Assembly (NCBI GenBank): GCA_022836915.1
Contig: CP094668.1
Coordinates: 4,030,001 to 4,094,000, forward strand
Source of the DNA: Paenibacillus sp. OVF10
Lineage (GTDB): Bacteria > Bacillota > Bacilli > Paenibacillales > Paenibacillaceae
Length of the DNA stretch: 64,000 bases
Reading direction: 5' to 3'
The notes under the pieces were generated by a model. That model had not been told where the DNA came from, did no database searches, and saw only the letters and a program-made list of their open reading frames with translations. The position numbers and the translations under genes were made by a program. Below are positions 45,865 to 55,136 of this stretch, in pieces (the stretch's first letter is position 1; each line of letters begins with the position of its first letter).

Positions 45865-47080
45865 TTGTATACCGTTGTCCTTTCTTCGAACGAAATGCGT
45901 TCAAGGTAAGTCCGAGAGACGCGAGCAGCATAATTGCACCAAAAATATACGGGAAGTTTATGTTTTTGTCAAACAATAGCCCTGCAATCAGCGGGCCAAT
46001 CACCGTTCCGAGACTGGAAAATGTAGTATTCAGACCCGATGCATAACCTTGCCGATCTCCTGCATTTTTGGATATTAACGTGCTGACCGAAGGTCGCAAA
46101 AACGAATTAAAGGCAAAGAATAAGGCAGAAGCGAACAGCAGAAAAACTAGGTTGACCTTAATTAACATTAACAATAAAGCTATGGGTGTGACTATTAAGG
46201 AGAGACGGATCAACTTAACTTCACCGATTCTCTGTACGAACCAATCTAAAAGCCAGATCTGCACAATGATACCGATAATCGCACCCAAGGTAATAATGAT
46301 GGAGATCGTAGCTGCGTCGAATCCGTATTTTTGCTCTGCAAAAAGAGCAAATACCGTCTCATAACTCATAAGGCCAAAGGTCATAACGAGCAGCACAATC
46401 AAGTATTTGAAATAGGGGACTTTAAATGAACTCCAGATTTTCTTGCCCAAGTGATCTCCTTTTTGAAGACGGATGGAGACCGTTCGTTTCTCCGGTGGAA
46501 GTGTCTCGGGCAATAGCAGCGTCATTAGGGCCGCAATCAGTCCCAGACCCGCTGCGAAGAAATAGGGCATGCGAATGCCCATCTCGGCGATGAGACCGCC
46601 CAGACCAGGTCCGAGAACCATCCCCAAGTTCATAGCTGCGCCGAAATAGCCCATGCCTTTTGCACGTGTCTCTGGCGTTGTAATATCGGCGACATATGCG
46701 AGGTTGGCAGGAACCATTAAACCGAGACTGATTCCACCGATAAACCGTGCGACATAGAGGAACGGCAATGACGTCGACAGCGCAAATATGATATCTGAAA
46801 TGACAGACAGAAACATACCTGCGATGATCAACTTTTTGCGTCCAAATCGATCAGACAGTTGTCCCCCGAGAGGTGAAAAGAAGAATTGAGCAGCACCAAA
46901 GGCTGCAACTAAAAATCCTGCTACTGTGCCTCCCGCATGAAAAAGCTTTAAATACTCGGGCAATATGGGGATGAGCATCCCTTGCCCCAATAAAGCGATA
47001 AACAGATTTAACATCAGAATGAACAGTGGTAAGCGAACTGATTTTGGTAATGTACTCATGTACGTCATTAACCCCTTCAT
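45857..47080 (-). CDS. MFS multidrug-type efflux transporter
   Basis: A 12-segment major facilitator of 407 residues, DHA1 (Bmr/NorA/TetA-like) branch. Motif A is GGQLSDRFGRKKLII and motif C lies near GYFGAAMNLGMVLGPGLGGLI. Two long halves are joined by a hydrophilic loop (LPPEKRTVSIRLQKGDHLGK). The frame is open from ATG 47080; ATG 47068 or ATG 47059 (MSTLPKSVRLPLFILML) is also possible because AAGGGG lies between them. It is co-transcribed with the TetR regulator. The exported drug is unknown. Confidence 0.88.
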   Translation of the reverse strand: MKGLMTYMSTLPKSVRLPLFILMLNLFIALLGQGMLIPILPEYLKLFHAGGTVAGFLVAAFGAAQFFFSPLGGQLSDRFGRKKLIIAGMFLSVISDIIFALSTSLPFLYVARFIGGISLGLMVPANLAYVADITTPETRAKGMGYFGAAMNLGMVLGPGLGGLIAEMGIRMPYFFAAGLGLIAALMTLLLPETLPPEKRTVSIRLQKGDHLGKKIWSSFKVPYFKYLIVLLVMTFGLMSYETVFALFAEQKYGFDAATISIIITLGAIIGIIVQIWLLDWFVQRIGEVKLIRLSLIVTPIALLLMLIKVNLVFLLFASALFFAFNSFLRPSVSTLISKNAGDRQGYASGLNTTFSSLGTVIGPLIAGLLFDKNINFPYIFGAIMLLASLGLTLNAFRSKKGQRYTSE

Positions 47081-47195
47081 TTACATCTTGTTAACCTTTA
47101 CATTGTGTAAATCATTTTAAATGATTTGAAGGAAATATGTAAATCTTTTTTTAGTGAGTAGAGTTATAATTGAATCCATATGGAGGTGGGAACAC

Positions 47196-47614
47196 GTGAA
47201 ATTAGAGGAATTGTTTACGGTACATGTGAACATTGAGAAATCATTTGATTTACAGAATAGCGAAGATGATTCGGTTGTTATGATTACTTTTACAGGCAGC
47301 GTAACCGGAAAGTACTTTGAGGGAACTGTGCTGGGTGGAGGAGTGGATACGCAGATCATCGGGAAGGATGCTGGTCCGCATACTCTGTCGGCAAGATACA
47401 TGCTCCAAGGAACCGACAACTCAGGGCGTTCCTGCAAAATTTATATCGAAAATAACGGAAATATTGATAAAACGCTGAAAACTGCTTTATTTCGTACTTC
47501 CCCAAAATGATTACAGACAGCAAAGCCTTATCCTTCTTGAACCGTGAGACACTTATTGGAGAAGGTCATCCGACGGAGTCAGGGATAGATATAAAAATAT
47601 ACAGGGCGCTATGA
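47196..47614 (+). CDS. DUF3237-family protein (one frame break)
   Basis: A cytoplasmic protein of about 139 residues. The DUF3237 pattern is clear: LEELFTVHVNIEKSFDL, then FTGSVTGKYFEGTVLGGGVD and HTLSARYMLQGTDNSG. The start at GTG 47196 follows TGGAGGTGGG. Near 47507 one A is missing; restoring it extends the protein with FLNRETLIGEGHPTES to a stop at 47612-47614. The family has no established reaction. It is divergent from the MFS pump and followed by a terminator. Confidence 0.85.
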
Positions 47615-47683
47615 TAATGCGAGACATGTGATGACTATTTTGTTCATGTGTCTCGGAGCAAGATAGCCTGTGATGTTGATTCA

Positions 47684-47711
47684 GAGTCGCTAAATAAGCG
47701 GCTCTTTTTTG
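47684..47711 (+). terminator. Rho-independent terminator after the DUF3237 gene
   Basis: GAGTCGCT and AGCGGCTC pair (one mismatch or wobble) around AAATA, followed by six T residues. Confidence 0.85.
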
Positions 47712-47856
47712 TCGTATGAGACTTTGCGTCAATATTTATATGTATTCTTTTACAATCAATTAACATAGGATGGATACTGCGCAGACACTTCTCACCTATA
47801 GTATGATGAGCGAAAATAAACCAATATCAGGCGGAATAAGGAGAAGACTATTCATT

Positions 47857-49437
47857 ATGATGATCAAAAAAATCGGGATTTCAGTAGCATCACTCGCCAT
47901 TTTAACGTCTGTAAGTGTGTTTGACGTATATGGCGCAGGCTCCAAACGCATGATCGAAGTGTCCGAACAATCGGCTAACGTGGTTGTGAACGGTCAAAGG
48001 GTGGAAGGCGAATCGTTTCTCTACAATGGAGTCACTTATGTACCTGCAAGAGCGATTGGGGAAGCCTTGGGGCAAGAGGTAGACTGGGATAACAACACCC
48101 AATCGGTGTTTGTTGGACAAAAAATGAACGATCAGCAGGGATACCGCGGTACCAAAACGCCATATCCTTTTAAGGAAACAAGTTATACAAAAGCTCCTAG
48201 TGGATATGAACCCATATTTATTAACTACATAGGGAGACATGGTTCCAGACATCTATCCAGTTCCAAGTACGACAAGACGTTATTTGAACTGCTCGACATC
48301 GCTGAAAAGGACGGGCAGATCACTAATCTGGGCAAAGAGCTGAAGAAGGAAATTGGCAATCTGATGAAGGTTGAAAAAGATCATTATGGATTGTTATCCA
48401 CTACGGGTGGAGAAGAACTGAAAGGAATAGGGGCCAGAGTTGGGCAGAATTTCAAAGAACTATTTACATCGGATAAAAAAGTGATTGCTCAGGCAACCTT
48501 CAAAGATCGAACGCCGCAGAGCAGAGATCAGTTTATAGACGGGTTAAAGGAAAGCTTGGGAGATAACAAGGTAGACATTCTGGCTTCAGCCTTTGAAGAA
48601 GGGAAAGACCCCTATCTACGGCCCTACGACTTGGCTACGAAGTATAACGAGTACGTAGAAGATGGAGACTGGGTTAAGTTATACGAAGATTATGTCACAC
48701 AGAACACTGGAACGCGTTATGCAAAAGAGGTCCTTCTGCAATTTTTCTCTGAAGACTTTTATCAGAGATTGAATTCTGGAGAGTTTGAATTGAAGGATGA
48801 GAAAGGAAAAGTGAAGCTCAGCAACCCAACCGAGGCTGCTTCTAATCTATATGAACTCTACATCATTTCTTCGAATATTAAAGGAGAAGGTGACTTCGAA
48901 TTCGGGCGGTATTTCACGGCTAATCAGTTGAAATGGTACGAGAGCGTTGATAATATCAATGACTTTTATGAAAAAGGTCCATCTTTAACGTCAACGGATC
49001 TGCCGCAAAATATCATTGCACCTCTGGTCAAAGAGTTGATCGTGTCTACCGACCAGTCCATTCAGCAAAAAGACACGGCTGGTATATTTCGTTTTGCTCA
49101 CGCAGAAACCATCATTCCACTATCTTCATTCCTGGATGTCGCAGGAGCTAATGTGAGTATCGACAAACCGCAGGATGTAACCAAAAACTGGAACGGCTCG
49201 GTCATCTCACCGATGGGAGCAAACATCCAATGGATTCTGTATTCCAATGGTAAGGATGTTCTTGTAAAGATGCTTAGAAATGAAGAAGAAATTGCGTTCC
49301 CGATTGAAACAAAGACCTATCCGTACTATAAATGGGATGATGTGAAGACATATTACCAAAACAAACTGCAGAAGGTAGGCGTAGAGCTAGATAGCAGCTT
49401 GGAAGATAATATCGAACTTTTACAGAAGAAATTCTAG
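47857..49437 (+). CDS. Secreted histidine phosphatase, MINPP-like, with copper-amine-oxidase-type stalk domain
   Basis: A secreted phosphatase of about 526 residues. A signal peptide (ends near VFDVYGAG) is followed by a short stalk domain of the copper amine oxidase N-terminal type (about 28-90: FLYNGVTYVPARAIGEALGQ, then VDWDNNTQSVFV). The histidine-acid-phosphatase domain follows. The catalytic motif is IGRHGSRH (H128). The proton donor motif is HAE (H415-A416-E417), which is the form used by multiple inositol-polyphosphate phosphatases rather than the HD of classical phytases. It probably removes phosphate from phytate or other phosphoesters outside the cell. ATG 47857 follows AAGGAG at a slightly long spacing of 13 bases. 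The gene stands alone before a terminator. Confidence 0.8.
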   Translation: MMIKKIGISVASLAILTSVSVFDVYGAGSKRMIEVSEQSANVVVNGQRVEGESFLYNGVTYVPARAIGEALGQEVDWDNNTQSVFVGQKMNDQQGYRGTKTPYPFKETSYTKAPSGYEPIFINYIGRHGSRHLSSSKYDKTLFELLDIAEKDGQITNLGKELKKEIGNLMKVEKDHYGLLSTTGGEELKGIGARVGQNFKELFTSDKKVIAQATFKDRTPQSRDQFIDGLKESLGDNKVDILASAFEEGKDPYLRPYDLATKYNEYVEDGDWVKLYEDYVTQNTGTRYAKEVLLQFFSEDFYQRLNSGEFELKDEKGKVKLSNPTEAASNLYELYIISSNIKGEGDFEFGRYFTANQLKWYESVDNINDFYEKGPSLTSTDLPQNIIAPLVKELIVSTDQSIQQKDTAGIFRFAHAETIIPLSSFLDVAGANVSIDKPQDVTKNWNGSVISPMGANIQWILYSNGKDVLVKMLRNEEEIAFPIETKTYPYYKWDDVKTYYQNKLQKVGVELDSSLEDNIELLQKKF

Positions 49438-49484
49438 TTGGGGATACGATATGCATTTTATATGAAAATAAAGACGAAGATGAA

Positions 49485-49521
49485 GAAAGCAACTCCTCTC
49501 CATGGAGCTGCTTTCTTTTTT
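49485..49521 (+). terminator. Rho-independent terminator after the phosphatase gene
   Basis: GAAAGCA-CTCC and GGAG-TGCTTTC pair around one A/C mismatch and are followed by six T residues. Confidence 0.88.
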
Positions 49522-49621
49522 GCATTTTGAATGAAATGGATCAATAAAAAAATCCTAAAACAAAATGTGACCAAATGCCGTCCTTAAGAGTGTTAGAGGT
49601 ATAAAGGAGGGCATAACAACC

Positions 49622-50113
49622 ATGCAGCGATCAGTGCCCCAGCTGGGCGATCATGTGATGAAAGTTTATGAGACATACGCAGATACGCTGTTCCGGATTG
49701 CCATGGTGCACCTCGGCAGACGGGAAGACGCGGAGGAAGCCACTCAGGATACCTTCATCAAACTAATAGAAAAAGCCCCTACGTTCAACGATGCGGAGCA
49801 CCAGAAAGCATGGTTGATCCGGGTCATCACCAATCATTGCAAATCCTTATTAGGCAGAGGCTGGCGCAAACGGGAGGTCAAGCTGGAGGGAGTAGATCCT
49901 CTGACAACGGACAACCCGGAAGATTACGCGCTGATCGAACTTGTGCTGTCACTGCCCGTCAAGTATAGATCGGTGGTTCATCTGTATTATTACGAAGATT
50001 ATCCAATCCGAGAAATCAGCGAGATCCTGGAGATTAGCGAGTCAGCAGTAAAAATGAGATTAAAGCGAGGAAGACAGCTGTTAAAACTGGAGCTGGAAGG
50101 AGAGGAACTGTAA
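49622..50113 (+). CDS. ECF-type RNA polymerase sigma factor
   Basis: A 163-residue sigma factor with region 2 (YADTLFRIAMVHLGRREDAE, then ATQDTFIKL) and region 4 (LPVKYRSVVHLYYYEDYPIR and ISESAVKMRLKRGRQLLKLE). Regions 1 and 3 are absent, as expected for the extracytoplasmic-function class. The start at ATG 49622 follows AAAGGAGGG. Its stop overlaps the next start by one base, so it is co-translated with the putative anti-sigma factor. A GTGACC-like element lies upstream (about 49568), but the promoter it recognises is not certain. Confidence 0.92.
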   Translation: MQRSVPQLGDHVMKVYETYADTLFRIAMVHLGRREDAEEATQDTFIKLIEKAPTFNDAEHQKAWLIRVITNHCKSLLGRGWRKREVKLEGVDPLTTDNPEDYALIELVLSLPVKYRSVVHLYYYEDYPIREISEILEISESAVKMRLKRGRQLLKLELEGEEL

Positions 50114-51084
50114 TGAACGAAGAACAATTCAAACAAAACTATAAGAAAGCGGTGGATCATATGAAAACAAACGAGCAAATGAAAAAACGGGTAAAGCAAT
50201 CCTTAAACACGCAACATCAGGGACCAAGACGTCAACGTAAACCACTATACATTGCAGCAAGTGTTGTTATCGCTGCCAGCATTGGATTGGCTGCGCCAAG
50301 TGTATGGCAACAATTCAATGGGCCAGCCGCACCAACACCACAGGTGGCAGCGGTGACTCCAGGCGCGTCGTTTGACCCGGTCGTGATTCCGAAGATGGAG
50401 TTGCCGAATTCACAGGGCAAAGGCGCGATGGCTGATATGATGCAACTGGTTGTGTATGGAGGAAACGTATATACACAGTCCCCAACATTGCTTGAAGGCG
50501 TAAATGCACTCAACCTGCGTGGTGAGAAGCTTGGCACTACAACAGGTGGCATCAATGAACTGAGCGGCCAGGAAAAATATACGGAACTTGCTTCCAACAT
50601 TGGCGAAGCAGACATCTATGCGGTCAATGGCTACGACAAGGACTTCCGCATCATGTCCTACACCGAGATCGATGGTCAGGTGTATGCTCAACTATTTGAC
50701 AAGAACAACGGGATCACCATTGGTACTGGTGCCGACCTGATCGGCAAGCTTCATCTCGAAGGCAACATCGCCTCGGCGCAATGGGAGACGTTTAATAGCT
50801 GGAATAATGGATTGCAGCAGCTTAAACCGTTAGCAGCGGATGAAGCACTGGACAGCTTTATCTCATCACTAAATGCTGCCAAACCGATTGCAACGAGTCC
50901 AGAATTGGAAGAGAACCTCTACGGCAAAGAAGATCGCAAGATCATCTATCTCACACTGGAAGACAAAACGCAGGTCCCACTGGTTCTGTTTGGTGATGGT
51001 CTGGTGCGTTACGGTAATGTTCCGGCATTTCTGGAAGTGGAGAAAGGCGCGTTCCAATCATTCTGGAACAGCTTGGGCGAGTAA
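50113..51084 (+). CDS. Membrane protein, probable anti-sigma factor
   Basis: A 323-residue protein with a short basic cytoplasmic N-terminus (about 1-43), one membrane segment (LYIAASVVIAASIGLAAPS) and a large extracytoplasmic domain with Ala/Pro/Thr linker. This topology, together with a one-base overlap with the sigma gene, is the usual arrangement of ECF anti-sigma factors. The start is ATG 50113. The extracellular part (about 80-323) has no motif I can name. It should hold the sigma factor inactive until an envelope signal arrives. A strong terminator follows. Confidence 0.78.
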   Translation: MNEEQFKQNYKKAVDHMKTNEQMKKRVKQSLNTQHQGPRRQRKPLYIAASVVIAASIGLAAPSVWQQFNGPAAPTPQVAAVTPGASFDPVVIPKMELPNSQGKGAMADMMQLVVYGGNVYTQSPTLLEGVNALNLRGEKLGTTTGGINELSGQEKYTELASNIGEADIYAVNGYDKDFRIMSYTEIDGQVYAQLFDKNNGITIGTGADLIGKLHLEGNIASAQWETFNSWNNGLQQLKPLAADEALDSFISSLNAAKPIATSPELEENLYGKEDRKIIYLTLEDKTQVPLVLFGDGLVRYGNVPAFLEVEKGAFQSFWNSLGE

Positions 51085-51111
51085 GGCGAAGACAGCAATC
51101 TGGCTGCACCA

Positions 51112-51152
51112 AAAGAGCGAACAGGGCACGCAAGTGCTTTGTTCGCTTTTTT
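51112..51152 (+). terminator. Rho-independent terminator after the sigma/anti-sigma operon
   Basis: AGCGAACA and TGTTCGCT form the lower stem, GCAC and GTGC the upper one, followed by six T residues. Confidence 0.92.
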
Positions 51153-51281
51153 CATCAACAAAGAAACACTTGATAGGATTAGGCAATAAAATGATATGAA
51201 TAGGATATAGATTCTTTTCTCTTTCAATGTAAAATGGGTACACCTAGCTTTAACTAAAAAGAAACAGGAGGTTTGATGAAT

Positions 51282-52037
51282 ATGAATCGAATCGAAAAGA
51301 GCCAGGAAACATATAAAAGACTATTCGGCGATGGAGTTCCAGCGGCATATGCTACTGATCCTGAGTTACAGGACATATTAAGTCGCTTCATATTTGGTGA
51401 AATTTTTGATCAAGGTGTTCTTGACGATAAGCAACGTGAGCTTATTACTTTGGTCGTACTGGCTACTAACCAAACGTTACCCCAGCTCAAAGCACATACT
51501 CGTGCAGCGCTAAATGTTGGGTTAACACCAGTGGAGATCCAAGAAGCAATCTATCAATGCGCACCTTATTTGGGATTCCCCAAAACCTTAAATGCCATAT
51601 CGGAAATGAATGAAGTGTTCAAAGAACGAAATGTTGCACTGCCTCTTGAAAGTCAAAAACAGGTTGAAGAAGATAATCGCTTTGACAAAGGACTCAGTAT
51701 TCAAAAAGAGATTTTTGGTGATATTATTGAGAAAAACCGGGAGAATGCTCCATCAAATCAGAAGCATATACAGGACTATCTTTCAGCATTTTGCTTTGGT
51801 GACTTCTATACCCGTGGAGGCCTGGATCTGAAAACACGAGAGCTGCTTACTCTTTGTATACTAAGCGCACTCGGAGGTGCTGATAGTCAAGTCAAAGCAC
51901 ACGTTCAGGGCAACATCAATGTTGGCAATAATAAAGAAACCATGATCACCGCTCTTACTCACTGCCTTCCCTACATGGGATTTCCCAGAACACTAAATGC
52001 TTTAGGCTGCGTTAATGAAATCATTCCAGAGAAATAA
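51282..52037 (+). CDS. Two-domain carboxymuconolactone decarboxylase (CMD) family protein
   Basis: A 251-residue cytoplasmic protein with two CMD repeats: first LDDKQRELITLVVLATNQTL, later LDLKTRELLTLCILSALGGA, each followed by KAH and a PYLGFP/PYMGFP motif. The CxxC peroxidase pair of AhpD-type members is absent, so a hydroperoxide-reducing role is unlikely. ATG 51282 lies nine bases after CAGGAGG; TTG 51273 and ATG 51276 are in frame upstream. A LysR-type regulator follows in the same direction and may control it. The substrate is unknown. Confidence 0.85.
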   Translation: MNRIEKSQETYKRLFGDGVPAAYATDPELQDILSRFIFGEIFDQGVLDDKQRELITLVVLATNQTLPQLKAHTRAALNVGLTPVEIQEAIYQCAPYLGFPKTLNAISEMNEVFKERNVALPLESQKQVEEDNRFDKGLSIQKEIFGDIIEKNRENAPSNQKHIQDYLSAFCFGDFYTRGGLDLKTRELLTLCILSALGGADSQVKAHVQGNINVGNNKETMITALTHCLPYMGFPRTLNALGCVNEIIPEK

Positions 52038-52162
52038 TCTTCTTTATTTGAAGAAACAGGCAGTTGATTATCCCAATCAACTGTCTTCTTCTAGTTAACA
52101 GAAGGTATAGCAAGAAATTAATGATTCAGGAGACACTTAATGAATGTAAATCAGGAGGAATT

Positions 52163-53043
52163 ATGGAGTTAAGAGTACTTCGATATTTTTTGACAGTAGC
52201 TCGTGTAGAAAATATCACACATGCTGCAACGATCTTACATGTGACACAGCCAACGTTAAGCAGGCAGTTGGCTGATCTGGAAAAAACTTAGAAACCCAAT
52301 TGTTTATACGCGGGAAAAGTAAAATAACACTAACAGATGCAGGCATGCTTCTGCGTCAAAGAGCAGAAGAAATTCTCATTCTTGCGGATAAAACAGAGAA
52401 AGAGTTTAAAGATCAGAACAATCTGGTTGGAGGAACCATATCGATCGGGAGTGTTGAATCATTAACATCCAATGTTATTTTACAATTATTAAAAGACTTC
52501 AATATGGAGTATCCGCAGGTTAAATATCACATCTATAGTGGAACGGGGGATGACATAAAGGAACGAATAGATAAAGGACTGCTCGATGTGGGCATTTTGT
52601 TAGAACCAATCCACATTGAGAAATACCATTTCATCAGACTGCCCCAGAAGGAGCGCTGGGGAGTCCTTATGAAGACCTCATCACCTCTTGCACAGAAAGA
52701 ATATGTAACTTCAACCGATTTAGCCGGAGTGCCTCTGCTCATATCCAGCCGTTCTGTCGTACAGAATGAGATTGCAAGCTGGTTTGCCGATGAGTATGCA
52801 CATTTAAACTTCGTTGCGACCTATAATTTAATATCTAACGTACTTAACCTCGTAGAGGAGGGGTTAGGGACGGCAATCTGTATTGAGGGTGCGCTTGCAA
52901 TGAAGCAGTCTGACACGTTATGCTTTAGACCTTTTCAACCGGAACTTCAGTTTCCAACGGTGATTGTCTGGAAAAAACATAAGGTATTCAGTCAAACTGA
53001 GATACGTTTTTTGGAACATATCAGGCATGCCTTTCAGGCATAA
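52163..53043 (+). CDS. LysR-family transcriptional regulator (one frame break)
   Basis: A regulator of about 293 residues. The helix-turn-helix is at the N-terminus (ENITHAATILHVTQPTLSRQ). The frame breaks near 52285: one more A in GGAAAAAACTTAG gives LADLEKNLETQLFIRGKSK and joins the effector-binding domain (GGTISIGSVESLTSNVILQL onward). The preferred start is ATG 52163 behind CAGGAGG. It lies 125 bp after the CMD gene in the same direction; LysR proteins commonly regulate a neighbour, so the CMD gene is the first candidate. Confidence 0.86.
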
Positions 53044-53162
53044 TAAAGTATAAATTATAGGTATTGGCTATAGCTGTTTATCAGATGATATTTTAAAGGT
53101 GTAATGAATGCAGCCTTTATGTATTTCGGATAAATAGCTTTTTTATTGTAAGGAAAAGTTAT

Positions 53163-53176
53163 TTAAAGCGCTTTCG
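53163..53176 (+). promoter_or_regulatory. cre-like site upstream of the PTS operon
   Basis: The palindromic core AAAGCGCTTT at 53165-53174 fits the CcpA consensus at 12 of 14 positions. It lies 45 bp upstream of the PTS start, as expected for a beta-glucoside operon under catabolite repression. Confidence 0.55.
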
Positions 53177-53220
53177 GTTTCATTCATTTAGGTGGCAACA
53201 ACAAGAGGGGGCATTATTGG

Positions 53221-55108
53221 ATGAGCAAGAAATACGAGAAGTTGGCTCAAGATATTGTAGAGAAAGTGGGCGGTAGTGAGAATGTATCCACTCTGACTCA
53301 CTGTATGACTAGGCTTAGATTTGCACTGAATGATACTAATAAAGCAGATCAAAAAGCGCTTAAATCGTTTGATGGTGTTATTGATGCGGTTGAGAGCGGC
53401 GGACAATTTCAAGTCGTTATCGGCACACATGTTGAAGACGTTTACAAAGAAGTGATCAAACAACTTAAACCTAACGCGAGTTCATCGGGTGAACCAACTC
53501 AAGCTAGGAAAGTTAGTATTTTGGGGAAACTAATCGATTTCGTCTCCGGAACATTTAGTCCGATTGTTCCTGCTATAGCTGGCGCTGGTATGATCAAGGC
53601 ATTACTCGCTCTACTTATTTTATTCAACTGGATTTCAAAAGATTCCCAAACCTACTATGTTGTAAGTCTTATGTCAGATGCTATTTTCTACTTTTTACCA
53701 TTCTTGTTGGCGTTTTCAGCTGCAAACAAACTAAAATGCAGTCCCGTCTTAGCACTCGTTTTAGCCGGTATTTTGCTCCATCCCAACTTGACGCAATTGC
53801 GTTTAGATGGAACTGACGTAAGTGTTTTTGGAATCCCGCTAACTCTTGTATCTTATAGTTCATCTGTAGTTCCAATTCTCTTAATAGTTTGGTCTCAATC
53901 ATATATTGAATCTATGTTTAAAAGGATCATTCCGAATGCAGTGAAAGTTATTTTTGTTCCCATGTGCACTATTTTAGTAACGGGAATTCTGGCCTTAACC
54001 GTATTGGGACCACTAGGGTCATTTTTTGGAACGTATTTAGCGATGGGCTTTGACTTCTTGGGCGCACATGGTAGCTGGCTGGTTATTTTCCTGGTTGCAA
54101 CCTTCTGGCCAATACTGGTTATGTTTGGACTACACCATAATATTGTTCCTCTATCCATTGCTCAAATCACCACATCAGGTTATGAGAATATCCTCGGTCC
54201 TGGAGCGATGATCAATTGTATAGGTCAAGGTGTTGCGGCATTAGTTGTAGGGATGAGAACAAAGGATAAAGCATTAAAACAAATTTCAGCTTCCAGTGGT
54301 ATCACAGCGTTGATGGGAATCACGGAACCAGCTCTTTACGGCGTAAACTTACCGAAGAGATACCCACTTGTAGCGGGTATGATTGGAGCTGCCAGTGGGG
54401 ACTCTTTGCAGGGCTAATGGATGTTTCTCGTTACGCAACAGGCGCTTCAGGAATCCCGGCGATTCCTCTGTACATTGGTGAAAATATCTGGAATTTATAT
54501 AACATTTTGATCGCACTTGTTATAACAACTGTCGTAACTGCTGTGCTTACCTATTTGCTCAGTTTGAAATATGAAAAAGACGCACCTTCACAAAATACTG
54601 TTTCAAGTGCGAACGAGGTGAGTGGGGTTCCGGATGAAGTCATTACAATTAAAGATTCCGTTATTGCAACTCCGCTTAAAGGTCAGCTCATTCAACTTCA
54701 GGATGTACAGGATGCAGCGTTTGCCTCAGAGGCAATGGGTAAAGGAATTGCTATTGAACCTAGCGAGGGAAAGTCATTGCTCCATTTGATGGCATGATTG
54801 TATCCCTATTTCCTAAGAAACATGCTATTGGACTATTATCCGATGAAGGAGTCGAAATTCTTATTCATGTCGGCTTAAATACGGTTAAGCTGAACGGAAA
54901 ATATTTTGAGGCTTTTGTTGAAGAAGGTCAGAGAATCACAAAAGGACAGACCTTGCTGACATTTGATCTGGACAAAATCAGACAAGAAGGATATGTCACT
55001 CAAACGCCCGTTATTGTAACCAATTCGTATAGTTACTCGGATGTGATCGCAGAGACTAGTCCCCAAAATATTGATTTTAACAATACATTACTGGTTGTCA
55101 AAGCTTAA
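53221..55108 (+). CDS. Beta-glucoside PTS transporter, EIIBCA (two frame breaks)
   Basis: A membrane phosphotransferase permease of about 629 residues that imports and phosphorylates beta-glucosides. The order is IIB (about 1-85, phospho-Cys C28 in LTHCMTRLRF), IIC (about 100-460, with MFGLHHNIVP and GITEPALYGVNLP), then IIA (ATPLKGQLIQLQDV, LIHVGLNTVKLNG with the phospho-His). The frame breaks near 54405 (one T, restoring GDSFAGLMDVSRYATG) and near 54770 (one A, restoring SEGKVIAPFDGMIVSLF). The start at ATG 53221 follows GAGGGGG. No BglG/LicT antiterminator gene adjoins, unlike many such operons. The next gene provides the matching phosphoglucosidase. Confidence 0.9.
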
Positions 55109-55136
55109 CAAAACTACAGGTTAGGAGTGTGTTTTA

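Noticed and set aside
47684..47711. Riboswitch upstream of the phosphatase gene
   Set aside because: The only structure is a simple terminator hairpin belonging to the preceding DUF3237 gene; no conserved aptamer-like core was seen.
51282..52037. AhpD-like peroxidase
   Set aside because: The CMD repeats lack the CxxC pair required for that activity.
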